This document shows positions 54,263 through 64,000 of a DNA stretch of 64,000 nucleotides, piece after piece. Source of the DNA: Dermanyssus gallinae (lineage: Eukaryota; Arthropoda; Arachnida; Mesostigmata; Dermanyssidae); assembly GCA_003439945.1 (NCBI GenBank), contig QVRM01002140.1:27311-91310 (forward strand). The letters run 5' to 3'. Position 1 is the stretch's first letter. Each line of letters opens with the position of its first letter. The translations under genes were made by a program, and so were the position numbers. The notes beneath the pieces are model-generated. The model was not told the DNA's origin. It made no database searches and saw only the letters and a list, made by a program, of their open reading frames with translations.

Positions 54263-55421
54263 CCAGAGTGGAGTAGAATGTAGGGGTTGGTGCAATACCG
54301 CACCCATGGATTCGAAGCAATGCCTACGCAAATACCGATCCCTGTGGTGGGTGGGGGGGGGGGGGGGTAAAGTAATGCTGAGAGGTTTCAGAAAAACAGA
54401 AAACGTGCATAAAACTCTACAATATCATTATCGGACAAGGCGCATAGAGAAACTGTTCGACAGCGCAACAAAGCGGCCGCCGCAAGTCCGATCGGCGTCG
54501 AAATGCGATTGGTGTATCGCATCGGCCGGCTAAAGCGACAGTCGGCACTCGACAGTCAATGCCAAAAATCAAAAGCATAAAAAAGGAACGTACATAATGC
54601 ACCGAGCCTACGACCTGGCGAAATTGTAGTAAACAAATCACCGCATTGTTTATTCGTATAATAGAAATATTGGTACAAGAAGCTGCAGTTTAACCGGGCA
54701 GCCCACGAGCCCGCCATCACGTGCAGCCAGCAAGAATTATACTATATGCGAATAGTGTGGGTGAACCCGCGCAGTCTTCATTCTACGGTCTGTCAGCAAC
54801 AACGACACTTCCTTTATCATTAGCCACCAACAACACGGCCATAGCCTCCATACTAACACCGCGTAGCAATCTGCCACCTACGTCACAGCACCCATAACAA
54901 GAACATAACTATCATCATCAGCCTCAGCCCAGCATCGGTTCACGTCATCACGTCTCACAGCAGCCAAAATAACTTCGCAGGAACAACTCAATTCGATTTC
55001 GAGAAACGTGTAGAAAATGTTTGCAAGAGTCGGAACGAAGGTGACGCAAGTGCATTGCAGCGGGTGGGAGTTGTTTTGTAAAGAACAAAACCCTTTAAAA
55101 TAATAAACAAATCCTTCGGCTTTAATAAATTTGTTGTTGGATTTTTTTGGTCCGCTTTCGTACGTTGGAAGCAATCGATTCAGTGGCGATGAACTTCGAA
55201 CAAAGCGACCAATCAATAAAGGTAACCGAAGTTAGATTCGAGACGACCGAATCAACCAAATCCACCGATAACACGTTTCCTATATACAAGGATAATATGC
55301 AAACTCTTTGAGTACGGCCAATTGGTCAATATGATTAGCAGCTTTCTAGTGCCTAACGGTGCTAATTAACTCAAATAAACCTTAAACTGCTCTTTTCCGT
55401 ACAGCTTGCTCCTTTCTACTC

Positions 55422-55532
55422 GTGTGATCGATTGGGCTTTGAATGAACTGGTATGATCGATTTGGTGTTAAATCTACTTGTATGATCGATTTGGTGTTAA
55501 ATCTACTTGTATGATCGATTTGGCGGTAAATG
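55422..55532. repeat. 29-bp minisatellite, about 4 units (unit B)
   Basis: The same array as 45669-45750, with one additional TATGATCGATTTGGTGTTAA unit. Confidence 0.8.
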
Positions 55533-57033
55533 TTTCTGCTCTTAAAGTTTCTCTCACCTGCGTTGGCCTTGTTGATTATGAGAGGGTGGGTGACCCGGGC
55601 TGATTACTCTATCCTGGTGGTTCAACGTAATTCTCCCCCGCCAGAGGTGGCGCTTATTTACTTCCGAGCCGCCGTCAACGCATGTAAACTGTCACGTGAT
55701 CTCGCTCAGCTTGATCACCTATTCCAGAATGTTCCTCGCGGTTGATATTATTAGGAGAGAGGCCTGAAGGAACTAATGAATATATAGAGAGCTTAATCTC
55801 AGATTTAAGGATTGGAAGTAGATTGGCAACGAAATTATTATTATTATTACTTTTTGATTCTCAGTTTTATTATTGTTTCTTTTTTGAGCGCACTTTTAAC
55901 TACCGCTAGTTTTATACGACAACATAAACATGTCAACATTGTGCAAACTCCTCAATATAAATGGTTGTGTGCTTTTGAGTGTATTTGCAAGTAACCAATA
56001 AGTGATGTTATTTATTTAGTTAAATAAGGAGCAAGTGTCTGTGGATAGCATGCTATGATAATCAGCGATTTTATTTTAAATGTGTTAACTTAGCTTGCCC
56101 TGTAGCATTATCGTATCGAGCTGCCTCTCGTAACATCTAATACACGCGGTCCCATGTAACGTCTGTTAATAATATTTGCATATTATTACATGTTTTTAAT
56201 AATATTTAATATGATTAAATTAATAAACCTAAGATATCACAAATGAATAAATTGGAGGCAATGGTAATGTTGATTAGTTTCCCTAGAATTTAAATCCGCA
56301 ATTAACATTACCACGCGAGTGGACCTTGTTATCAACAATGCTCTTAAGCATATTCACTATAATTAGATGTTACAAGAGATTACAGAAATAATTGTACATT
56401 GTTGGAATTGTTAAAAGCTTTACAGAAATAATTGTGAATGTAACAAATGGATGTCTCTAAAAGAGGTGTGTGGCAACTTAAGTGTATTTGCAGATCTTGT
56501 TCTTACCGTAATTAGAAGAAATCTGGGTCGACAATTTTCTCTGGTTGCAGAGGGCCCTCATGCTTAAAGAGAAGGCCCCCGAGAAGAGCACACGTGGCGA
56601 GCGTACAGAAAACGGTGGCCAATGCTGCATAAAAGGCACTATTTGGCTTCTTTACCATTTTCAACAGGTAATCCCTGTCTGAAGGTAAATATGCCTAAAA
56701 CACATAACAAATTGCTGTGTGTGACTTTTTAGTACAGTGGCAACCACGTTTTAGGCAGCGATAATCTAATAATCATTGCAGCTGGTTGAAAGTTTATGTT
56801 ATTGTTAATGGATTTAACAAGTTCAATTTGGCGTTTAACAATTACTGCATACAGCGTATGACACTTCAGTAAGTAAATCTTATTTTAGAGATGAAAGTAT
56901 GGGTACCCTTATTGGGTAGCCCAAAGCAAAGGTAGACAAAACTGAAATGACATGCTTCATTTCTCTCTCCCAAGCAAAATATGGACTACTCACAACACTC
57001 GTGACACGGGTGCAACCTAGTTGTACAAAACCA

Positions 57034-57633
57034 ATATCCGCAAGCTGGTCCCTAACATCAAGGACTGGCTGTACCGGCCCGGTGGGGAGCTCACCTTCCA
57101 CACCACCCAGGTTTTGACGGGGCACGGCGACTTTCAGTCGTACCTGTTCAGGATCGGGAAAGCCCCCAGCCCCACGTGCGTCCACTGCGGCAATAGACTC
57201 GAGGACACTCCAGAGCACACAGCTCTGGCGTGTCCCGCCTGGGCGGAACAGCGTCACCCCTTGAGGACTCTAAAGAAAACGCACATTTTTAATCTACGCA
57301 ACGTCGTTCTGAAGATGACGGAATCTCTGGAACACTGGAACCTGGCAAGAGCGGTTTTTAACAAGATTTTACAAGCCAAGACAGCGGCCAACATGCTGCG
57401 ACTTTTGCGATTCCCTACGGCTCCCGGGGACAACTTTCGCCAGGAGTAAGGAGACTCGCCCCCTCTGACTGTTTGATGCATGCGTAAGTAGTTCCCAGTC
57501 AGTTGGGGGACGGGGACATGACTGGTTTTTAGTGGGTTGAAGCCCCACACTACCGGCCCACACTTGCAGGGATTTCCTGCTGTGGTGCCCGTGTGTGCAA
57601 CCGCATTTTCCAGTTAGTCCTCTAAAAAAAAAA
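57034..57633 (+). mobile_element. 5'-truncated R1-clade copy with 15-bp target duplication (unit B)
   Basis: The same insertion as in unit A, with AGTTGTACAAAACCA at 57019-57033 and 57634-57648. Here the remaining coding part is fully open to the stop at 57447-57449, including CVHCGNRLEDTPEHTALAC. Both units share the insertion and its target duplication, so it preceded the segmental duplication (or the two units are two readings of one locus). Confidence 0.88.
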
Positions 57634-59014
57634 AGTTGTACAAAACCATTGATTGTGTCAGATGGCTCGGCTACCATATTTCTGATGGACGACCGCAAAA
57701 CCGTGCATAATAAAATTACAAGTCAAGGAAACAAATTAGGCTATTTGGGTACGTAATCCCGAACTTGGTTAGTCAATATACACGCGGAAAAGTTGCGCGC
57801 ATTAGAGCACTAACGTGTGCACCTTGCAATCTCTTACCCTCCTCAGCAGTGGCTCGCCATACTCGTGTAAGTTTTACGGGCGCCGACGTATGCATACACA
57901 AGAGGTTAATTCAGTCAAACAAACATTCCTTTTTATGTTGCTGCTTGCCCATTGGCGGGCAACGAAACGAACTCGCAAATTCGACGCAACCGAGCTACCC
58001 ATAAAAAGCACGTGGGGTGCGTACGCGCGTACAATAAATTTGCGGTGGCTGTAGCTACGCGTATATTTGCTGTGTAAATTAACCCTCCGGTCAATGACAG
58101 CTTACTGTTTACTTTTATTATGCGGGCTTAAGCGCTAGATATGGCGCATCTCCAATAATATTTTGCCTTGACAAAATGAAAACAAAGACAGTGCTTTACT
58201 AGGTGGCAACTTTGAAAGCATACTCCAACTCGGCATTTAAATGCCGAAATTCCAGAGCAGAACGCGAAGGCTGCACTATCGGAAGTCCGCAAATTTTAAT
58301 CCAAAAAAGCAAGTTTCGTGATAATGCCTTTGCTCGAAGTGTTACCTGAAATCGACGCGCAGCACATCTGGTCCTTCTTTTCTTGTCATTGTCACTTTAA
58401 ACTTGAAAGCGTTAAAAGCGAGAGTTTGGCTTAAATATCATATTCAAGGGGAAGCGTCGGAATTGTCAGCAAGCAGAAACGCATTACTAACACTTTATTA
58501 AGAAAATTGCTTTAATGACGTCAAGGGCTCTAATGTTCTATTTACATCAATAAGGCCAAGATTTATATTCCATGCGAGTCACGGATGCGGTACAGTCATA
58601 GAGTTACTTCTACAGACAAGATGCTGAAATAAACATCCCTCTCAGGCCTGGTTAGTTGTAGCTGGTGATAAATAAAACTATCAAATAGCAAGTATCTCAA
58701 TAAGAGAAGATTACTCTGAGAGAGCAATAGCTTTCTACCAAGTGCACTTGTTCACTGTGATAACGTAGTTCATGTGCCGAGCAACGGTATTAATAACAAC
58801 CAACTGACATTGTCTCCTTCCGGGTACCAAGTCGTCTGATTAAAGGTAATGCTTGCGCATCTTATTATCGAGAACATTCTGCATGACCCTCATAAGTACG
58901 CTAAACACTTCTTCAGCGTTTTTTCAGACGCCAATATCGCGATACAGCGTCTTAAAGGGCGCTGAAGAAGATCTTCTGCAAAGGCTAGCAAAAGAGATAA
59001 AATTTGGCTAGCAA

Positions 59015-60465
59015 AAGAGACGATACTTACACTCCCGCCGCCCACGTAAGTTACGCGTTGGCCTATGACAGGAGCGCCCGCCAGCCCGAATAGACAGGCC
59101 AGCAGCTCCCCCACCCTCCCCCCTATCGAGGTTCGGAATGGAGGTACCACACTACTCCTACCCGACAATTAGACATACAGTCACCTCGCGATTCCGCGTT
59201 ACACCCCGGAATATACTCACCCCCCCGAAGGGTGGCTCGACCCACTCCAGAGCAGGGGTTCCCCACCACTGCGAAAGACAGCAGCGGAGCCAGACGGTCC
59301 TCTCGCCGGGAGGTCTGCGTTCATGTGGCTAACTCGCTCTCGTTGTGCCTATTAAGCCAAGGCAGCAGGCGTCCCAGTCGGTACCCACCGGGTTGCTAAA
59401 GCCCGGGGCGTTGACCGACCGGCCCGGGTTTCGTGTGCAGCACACTTCCCCCGTACATTTAAAGTAGCCTTAACAGCCCTTGAATGGGCCATGACATTAG
59501 CTATAAAATAGATCAAGTACGTGGTCCACCAGATCCTTCCACCAGAGCAATTTGGTTTTCAAAGAGGTCGGAGAACACGTGGCGCACGCTGGCCTACGGG
59601 AGGGGCACACCCATAAGGTTAGGGCGGGGGTCCCGCAGGGGTCGTCTTCAGTCCGGTTCTTTAGAACATCGCCTATGACAGAGTCCTGCGCAAGCCCGAC
59701 CTGCCAGAAGGAGTTCAAACGACTGCATACACATAAGGGGAGGGGCAGAGATGCGCGTCGCCAACTGCTGGCGGCCCGTAGCGGAATCCACGGCCTTGTA
59801 CGGGGCCCCGGTTTGGGCCGACCTTGACCTGCGGACCCAATGTAACCGCGGGGCTCTCCATGCCGCCCAGCGCACCATGGCTATGCGCGTCTGCAGAGCC
59901 TACAGGACCATTAGTACCGACATCCTGGTGGTGCTATTGCGTCAACTCCCGTTGAACTTACTCGCAACAAGCGTGCCAAGCAGAGGCTGGATGGGGATCT
60001 CAATTGGACTCAGGCGAGGGACTGGGCCTCCACGTGGGTTAACCCCCCTCATCCCGGCGGGTCTCATCCCGGATTTACAAGCCTGGTACGGAGGCTCAAC
60101 GCCGGGACCGCTCACGTACTTCGCCACCCAGGCTCTGACGGGTCATGGCCAGTTCCAGGTCTACATGCAAAGAATAGGAAAATCACAGACGGCCTTCTGC
60201 GTCCTGCAGATCACACAGTCGCCGACTGTCCCTCGCTCTCTCGACATTGCCACAACTTAGGCTACGTGGTCTCTGGACAGGGAACAGCGGAGAGATCGTG
60301 TCTCGCATGAACTCCGCCGCCGCTGACTGGATGGACGGAATTCAAAATCTCGACTCTGTCATGAGGGAGAAGACGCGACAGGAAGAGGCCCGGAGGACCA
60401 GACTGACACGGGGATCAGTTCCAACCCTCCCCGGCTCAGTCCTCAAAGACACAGGTGAGGGTTGA
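59015..60465 (+). pseudogene. GC-rich repeat joined to R1-clade ORF2 fragment (unit B)
   Basis: The counterpart of 49225-50668. It has extra single-base differences (for example CGCAACAAGC for CGCAAACAAGC near 59965) that shift the frame through the post-RT part. TYFATQALTGHGQFQVYMQR is retained near 60117-60176. Confidence 0.72.
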
Positions 60466-60654
60466 GCACGAAGCTCCCCCGTCCTGGTTTTGGAAAACTG
60501 CTTTACAATTTTGAGCCGGGAGGAAGTGGGAGGTGGTTTTTAGTGAGTATTACACGCGGACATAATGGGATCATATACTCTCCGCCGGTGCTGGGCCTCA
60601 TACTGTCCGCCATTAACACCAGCGGGCGTACGTAAAAGCATTTTGCGCTCTTAA

Positions 60655-61700
60655 AAGCTAAATGTAGATCCCCGGCAAGGCGGCCCATTGAGCTGCGTCT
60701 CCTTCACTCTCCTGTTTGCCAATTTTGTCGGTTATATTCAACAGAAGTTCCAGAAGGCCACAGTTGTGATGTACGCCAATGACATAGTGGTCGCTCATCA
60801 TGACCTGGGTGCCATCAAGCGTATCACTTGCCTGGCGTAAGTGTTCCTTGTTTCAGGTGGCTGGAATAAACGCCATGATGACCAAGGCTATAAAATTCAG
60901 AAGAGGAGCTCGATTGGCTGCTAAAGACGTTATATGTTGTGGCGGCCAATCCTTGGAACCCCAACTCTTTATGGTATTTAGGGCTTCGGCTTTATTTACA
61001 CTGGGACGACCTTCACTGCTTACATCGTCGTGACAGTGCGCACAGCTCTAATCTCTCTTTATGGAGAGGTAGGCGACCGTCTGTCCCGACGGCCGTGGCA
61101 CTTTTCTACCTTAAGATTGTCGCAAGGCTTGATCTATGGTTTTGCAGTGTATGGAACACCTCACTCGGGCAAACTTTGGTTTGTTTAAAATGCGTTTTAC
61201 AATGCACAGGAAGCGAGTGATTTTCCTGGCAATGCGGACAAGAAGCCGCTTTGTGTACCTATAATAAGGCCGCGCACCGGTTGTTGAAATAATTCGATTG
61301 AGGTGAAGAGGCCGCGAACATTACCATTGAATGGGAAAATAAAGTGAAACAAGTCCGACGACAGGTTAGACCTGGATATTTTCAGTGCCTCTCGCCTCTG
61401 GTCTGGTCTGCATGTGACAATCGCCACGTCTCTACCAGATGCATAGTTCACCGCTACCATCACCTGGTCTGTTCAAACTCGAGCTTCCACGAGGAGTACA
61501 CAGAGTGAATCTTTCCACTGAGCTCTCAGGTGTGTACGAAGTTTTATGGGTCTGCCTGCCTGGCTCTTGCGAAAAGATCGCTGCACTGCCTCTCCTAAAT
61601 AACATGCCGCGAGCAGTTGACTGTATAATTGTATAATCTGTATAGCTATCTATGTTATATGCGTGTTCAATATGAGTGAAATAAATATGATGATGAGAAG
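60655..61700 (+). pseudogene. LINE RT fragment with YANDIV motif (unit B)
   Basis: The counterpart of 50870-51905 with the same YAND motif near 60773-60785 and the same ATGATGA tail (about 61680-61695). The frames differ by scattered single-base indels. Confidence 0.65.
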
Positions 61701-61734
61701 TGCGCTAAGTAGAGTGAGCATTTGTAGCCTGCCC

Positions 61735-62049
61735 CTACTGCTTCGAGACAAGGACACCGGCCGTAATCTCAAAACCTGATTTGAAATCAATAAAGACCGC
61801 AACCATAGAAAGGTTTTTTCCGGATTGATGAGATACTGAGCTTGCTTGAGAGGTTATTACAGGCTGTGATAATAAAGCGCCAAGTCTAGAGCGATGCTGC
61901 TCATCTGGTACGACAGGCTGTGCTGTCAGAAAACCCGTAAGCCCCTCGTAAGTATGCTTAAAAGTAGCTTTGGGTACAGCTCCTTTCTTATATCGGTTAT
62001 GCAAAAGAGTACGAAGTGTCACTTTCAGTATCTCCTTAAAGGGGGGCAC
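61735..62049 (-). pseudogene. Antisense RT fragment with motif A (unit B)
   Basis: Reads open for about 100 residues from KEILKVTLRTLLHNRYKK through LLSQPVITSQASSVSHQSGK to VAVFIDFKSGFEITAG. The pattern of a pre-motif-A segment followed by FIDFK fits a LINE RT. No motif B or C is visible. The longer open frame here than in unit A may reflect single-base errors in one of the units. Confidence 0.42.
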
Positions 62050-62994
62050 TTTGATTATATGGATGAAATGTAATAACTTATAACCTCAATCATAAAGCAT
62101 TTCTTAACTGTATGTAATTTTTGGTAGCACTCACCATCTCCATCCAAAATATGGGAAAAATTATTTTCGGGACTTTTTCTGTTTTCAAAGGTATCAGCCT
62201 TAGATTAATCTGAGCCCGTATTTCTCTTGTCCACGGTCATGCCGGTTCTCTAGAACGATAAATTAAAGGGATATTATGATATGGTTGATCCCCTTAGCTC
62301 CGATAAATTATTTTATCTAAAGATTAAAAGCATCTAGCAGGTCTTTCTACGGTAAAGCTGTAGTAACACATTAAACACTACTTTTAGTTGTATTGCTAAT
62401 TTGAAGTGGAAAATACAATAGATTTAGACCATTGAATCTTGGGAGTTGTCGTTAATCCAACAGGATATACGAAGAATTTGCACGGAGCTTACAAGTGCTC
62501 ACTGTGGCCGTTTAGTGACTCCATGGCGGCAGTTGGCAGTTTATAGTGAAACGTTCAACGTTTATATTTTGGCAATTGTTTAATTGCCTGTACTCCTTCG
62601 CCAGACCGTGCGTTTGTACAATGGCGTGTCTTCAACTGCATTGTAGTATACACGGAACAGGCTATGGGTCTTCTCTGTGAAGGCAACTATATTCATTCAC
62701 GGATGTACTTATTAGATCCCAACACAAGCTCCGACAAATCTTTTCATCATCTATCCGACTACGGCTGTGCGAGTTTTTTGTTTCTACCGTTCTTATTTTC
62801 TGTAGAATATTTCTAAAAGTTTTGCAGTCTCTGACGTCTCTCTGCTTTTAAGACGGCATTTAACCCACAAAAACTAGTGTTGGTATAAGATAGTGGTACT
62901 AAGCTATGCTCGTACTATGTTAGTGCGACTGCAGGCTGAGCTTTCTGTGCAATGCAACAAAAATGCTAAAAATACGGCTAAAATATGCATACTC

Positions 62995-63689
62995 CATACT
63001 GGAACAATTGAACAATACGGTCGATGATTGACGACTGTGCTAAGTGCGCAAGTTATTAGAAAAACTTTTAGGGAAAGTTGTGGAGTTGTGGAATATTGCA
63101 TGCCAGATTCCACAACAGGGCTCGGTGACTAAATACCTAAGGAACATTAGCTGCCATATTAGCTGTTAAGTCAAACCACTGACCGACCATGTAATTGGAT
63201 TGTTAATTAACTGCGAAAGTATTTTCAGTATTTGTCCTTGCTTTGCCGATATCTTGTTTTTAACCTGCTCAAAGCTTATGAATTTAAACTCGCTGTGTCT
63301 GCTTCCGACCCTAGGAAGATTACAACAAGTAAGCGACCTGAGGCGATTATTTTGCGGCTCGTAATAATCTGCTGAGGCCAACTCATAACGCTGTTTGCGC
63401 TGACATCGCTAGACATCTTAATAGAAAAGTTGAGGAATCTTGAGATGAGATGTTACTGGGACTAATCGAAGCAGAGCAAAGGGCGTCTGAACTGGCATAG
63501 TTGTGACTAAGTAATTCTAATATTTACCGGAGGCAAAAGTTTAAATTATAGAAGTTTCGTACTGTATTCTACATTTGACATATCTGTTGGCTTTTAAATT
63601 CCAACACGCACTGCATGCTTAGCAAAAACATCAGAATATTTCTTTTGAAACCTGGTTGTGCGATTGTCAATCAAGCCTATCTCATAGCG
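62995..63689. other. Sequence right of the duplication, no recognised gene
   Basis: Not repeated elsewhere in the window as far as I can see. Short frames only. Confidence 0.45.
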
Positions 63690-63900
63690 CTACCGTTCAA
63701 CTGAGTTGTAGAATTATATGTCGCTTTTTGAAAAAATCGTACTATTTAAATACAGGACACAACAAGAAAACCTGTGTGGCCCAGCCCTTTTCTGCCTGGT
63801 GATTAGTCAGATACTTTCGACTTGGCACGACGCTTCGGTCAGGTCAACCGTAACTGTCAACTCGTTCTAGAGTGTGCATACGTTATCACTCGCTTCTCCA
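63690..63900 (+). pseudogene. REL-family RT fragment at window edge
   Basis: Reads MSLFEKIVLFKYRTQQ, then ENLCGPALFCLVISQIL (about 63760-63820). It corresponds to the segment of the minus-strand copy that runs from LFSGKQIILSKCGVQQ to GDPCGPALFCLTICQL. The GDP of motif B has become ENL. It probably continues in decayed form toward the window end. Confidence 0.6.
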
Positions 63901-64000
63901 TTTACGGGTTCCACCACAAACTGTGACACCGGACTGGGTTCCATAATCTTTGTGATGAATGTAGCTGTATATATTATGACTATCGCACAGCTTCAATATT

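Larger units (their letters stand above)
53197..62994. repeat. Tandem segmental duplication, unit B
   Basis: 9,798 bases, about 130 longer than unit A. Larger differences include a 43-base segment present here at about 54807-54849, one extra 29-bp minisatellite unit near 55460, a longer G-run (15 against 13), and a longer, apparently ancestral sequence at 53984-54048. It keeps LNIKNAFN where unit A has LNIKNASN. Confidence 0.92.

Noticed and set aside
1..64000. CRISPR arrays, operons or bacterial defence genes
   Set aside because: Nothing prokaryotic was seen: no spaced direct repeats of array type, no ribosome-binding-site-led gene clusters, and all recognisable proteins come from eukaryotic mobile elements.

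Overview
This window looks like animal nuclear DNA, most likely arthropod. The evidence is APE-type and endonuclease-tailed non-LTR retrotransposons, R1-clade elements outside rDNA, mariner transposons, a Ty3/gypsy integrase scrap, microsatellites and long AT-rich gaps. Some reverse transcriptase (RT) types recall tick or spider repeats, but I cannot assign a species. No host protein-coding gene, rRNA or tRNA could be supported.

Layout. 1-11.5 kb: copies of a retrotransposon family whose RT is followed by a zinc knuckle and a restriction-like (RPDG...WD) endonuclease ('REL family' below). A CR1-like element sits in the first copy, and a minus-strand REL element (6969-10435) has split a plus-strand copy (5880-6968 and 10436-11523). 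11.5-21.2 kb: an R1-clade relic (13430-15050), a 5'-truncated R1-clade copy (15304-16434), an apparently complete mariner with matching terminal repeats and TA duplications (16549-17833), and a 3.27-kb R1-clade insertion with a perfect 12-bp target duplication (17882-21147). 21-31 kb: a REL relic, a GC-rich dispersed repeat, and a 3.9-kb minus-strand LINE (25624-29547) with ORF1 and ORF2 joined by an ATGA overlap, inserted into an older plus-strand RT relic. 31-40 kb: another LINE relic, a gypsy integrase fragment, a mariner with an open transposase frame but one damaged end, and two mariner relics.

40-63 kb: an R1-clade element with gag-like ORF1 runs into a direct tandem duplication of about 9.7 kb (unit A 43529-53196, unit B 53197-62994). 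Each unit carries the same fossil insertions: an R1 RT fragment, a truncated R1 copy with a 15-bp target duplication, a GC-rich repeat joined to another R1 fragment, and two other RT fragments. The units differ in a patchy way: some stretches are almost identical, one is clearly diverged, and a long one differs mainly by single-base indels, which raises an assembly-accuracy question. The right edge holds one more REL-family RT fragment.

The genes do not form a pathway; they are independent mobile elements that have inserted into one another. The features of most biological interest are the two open mariner transposases, the stop-start overlap in the minus-strand LINE, the repeated loss of the first catalytic aspartate in the REL family, and a set of short perfect palindromes that look like template-switch scars. 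I found no convincing evidence of a new defence, metabolic or signalling system.
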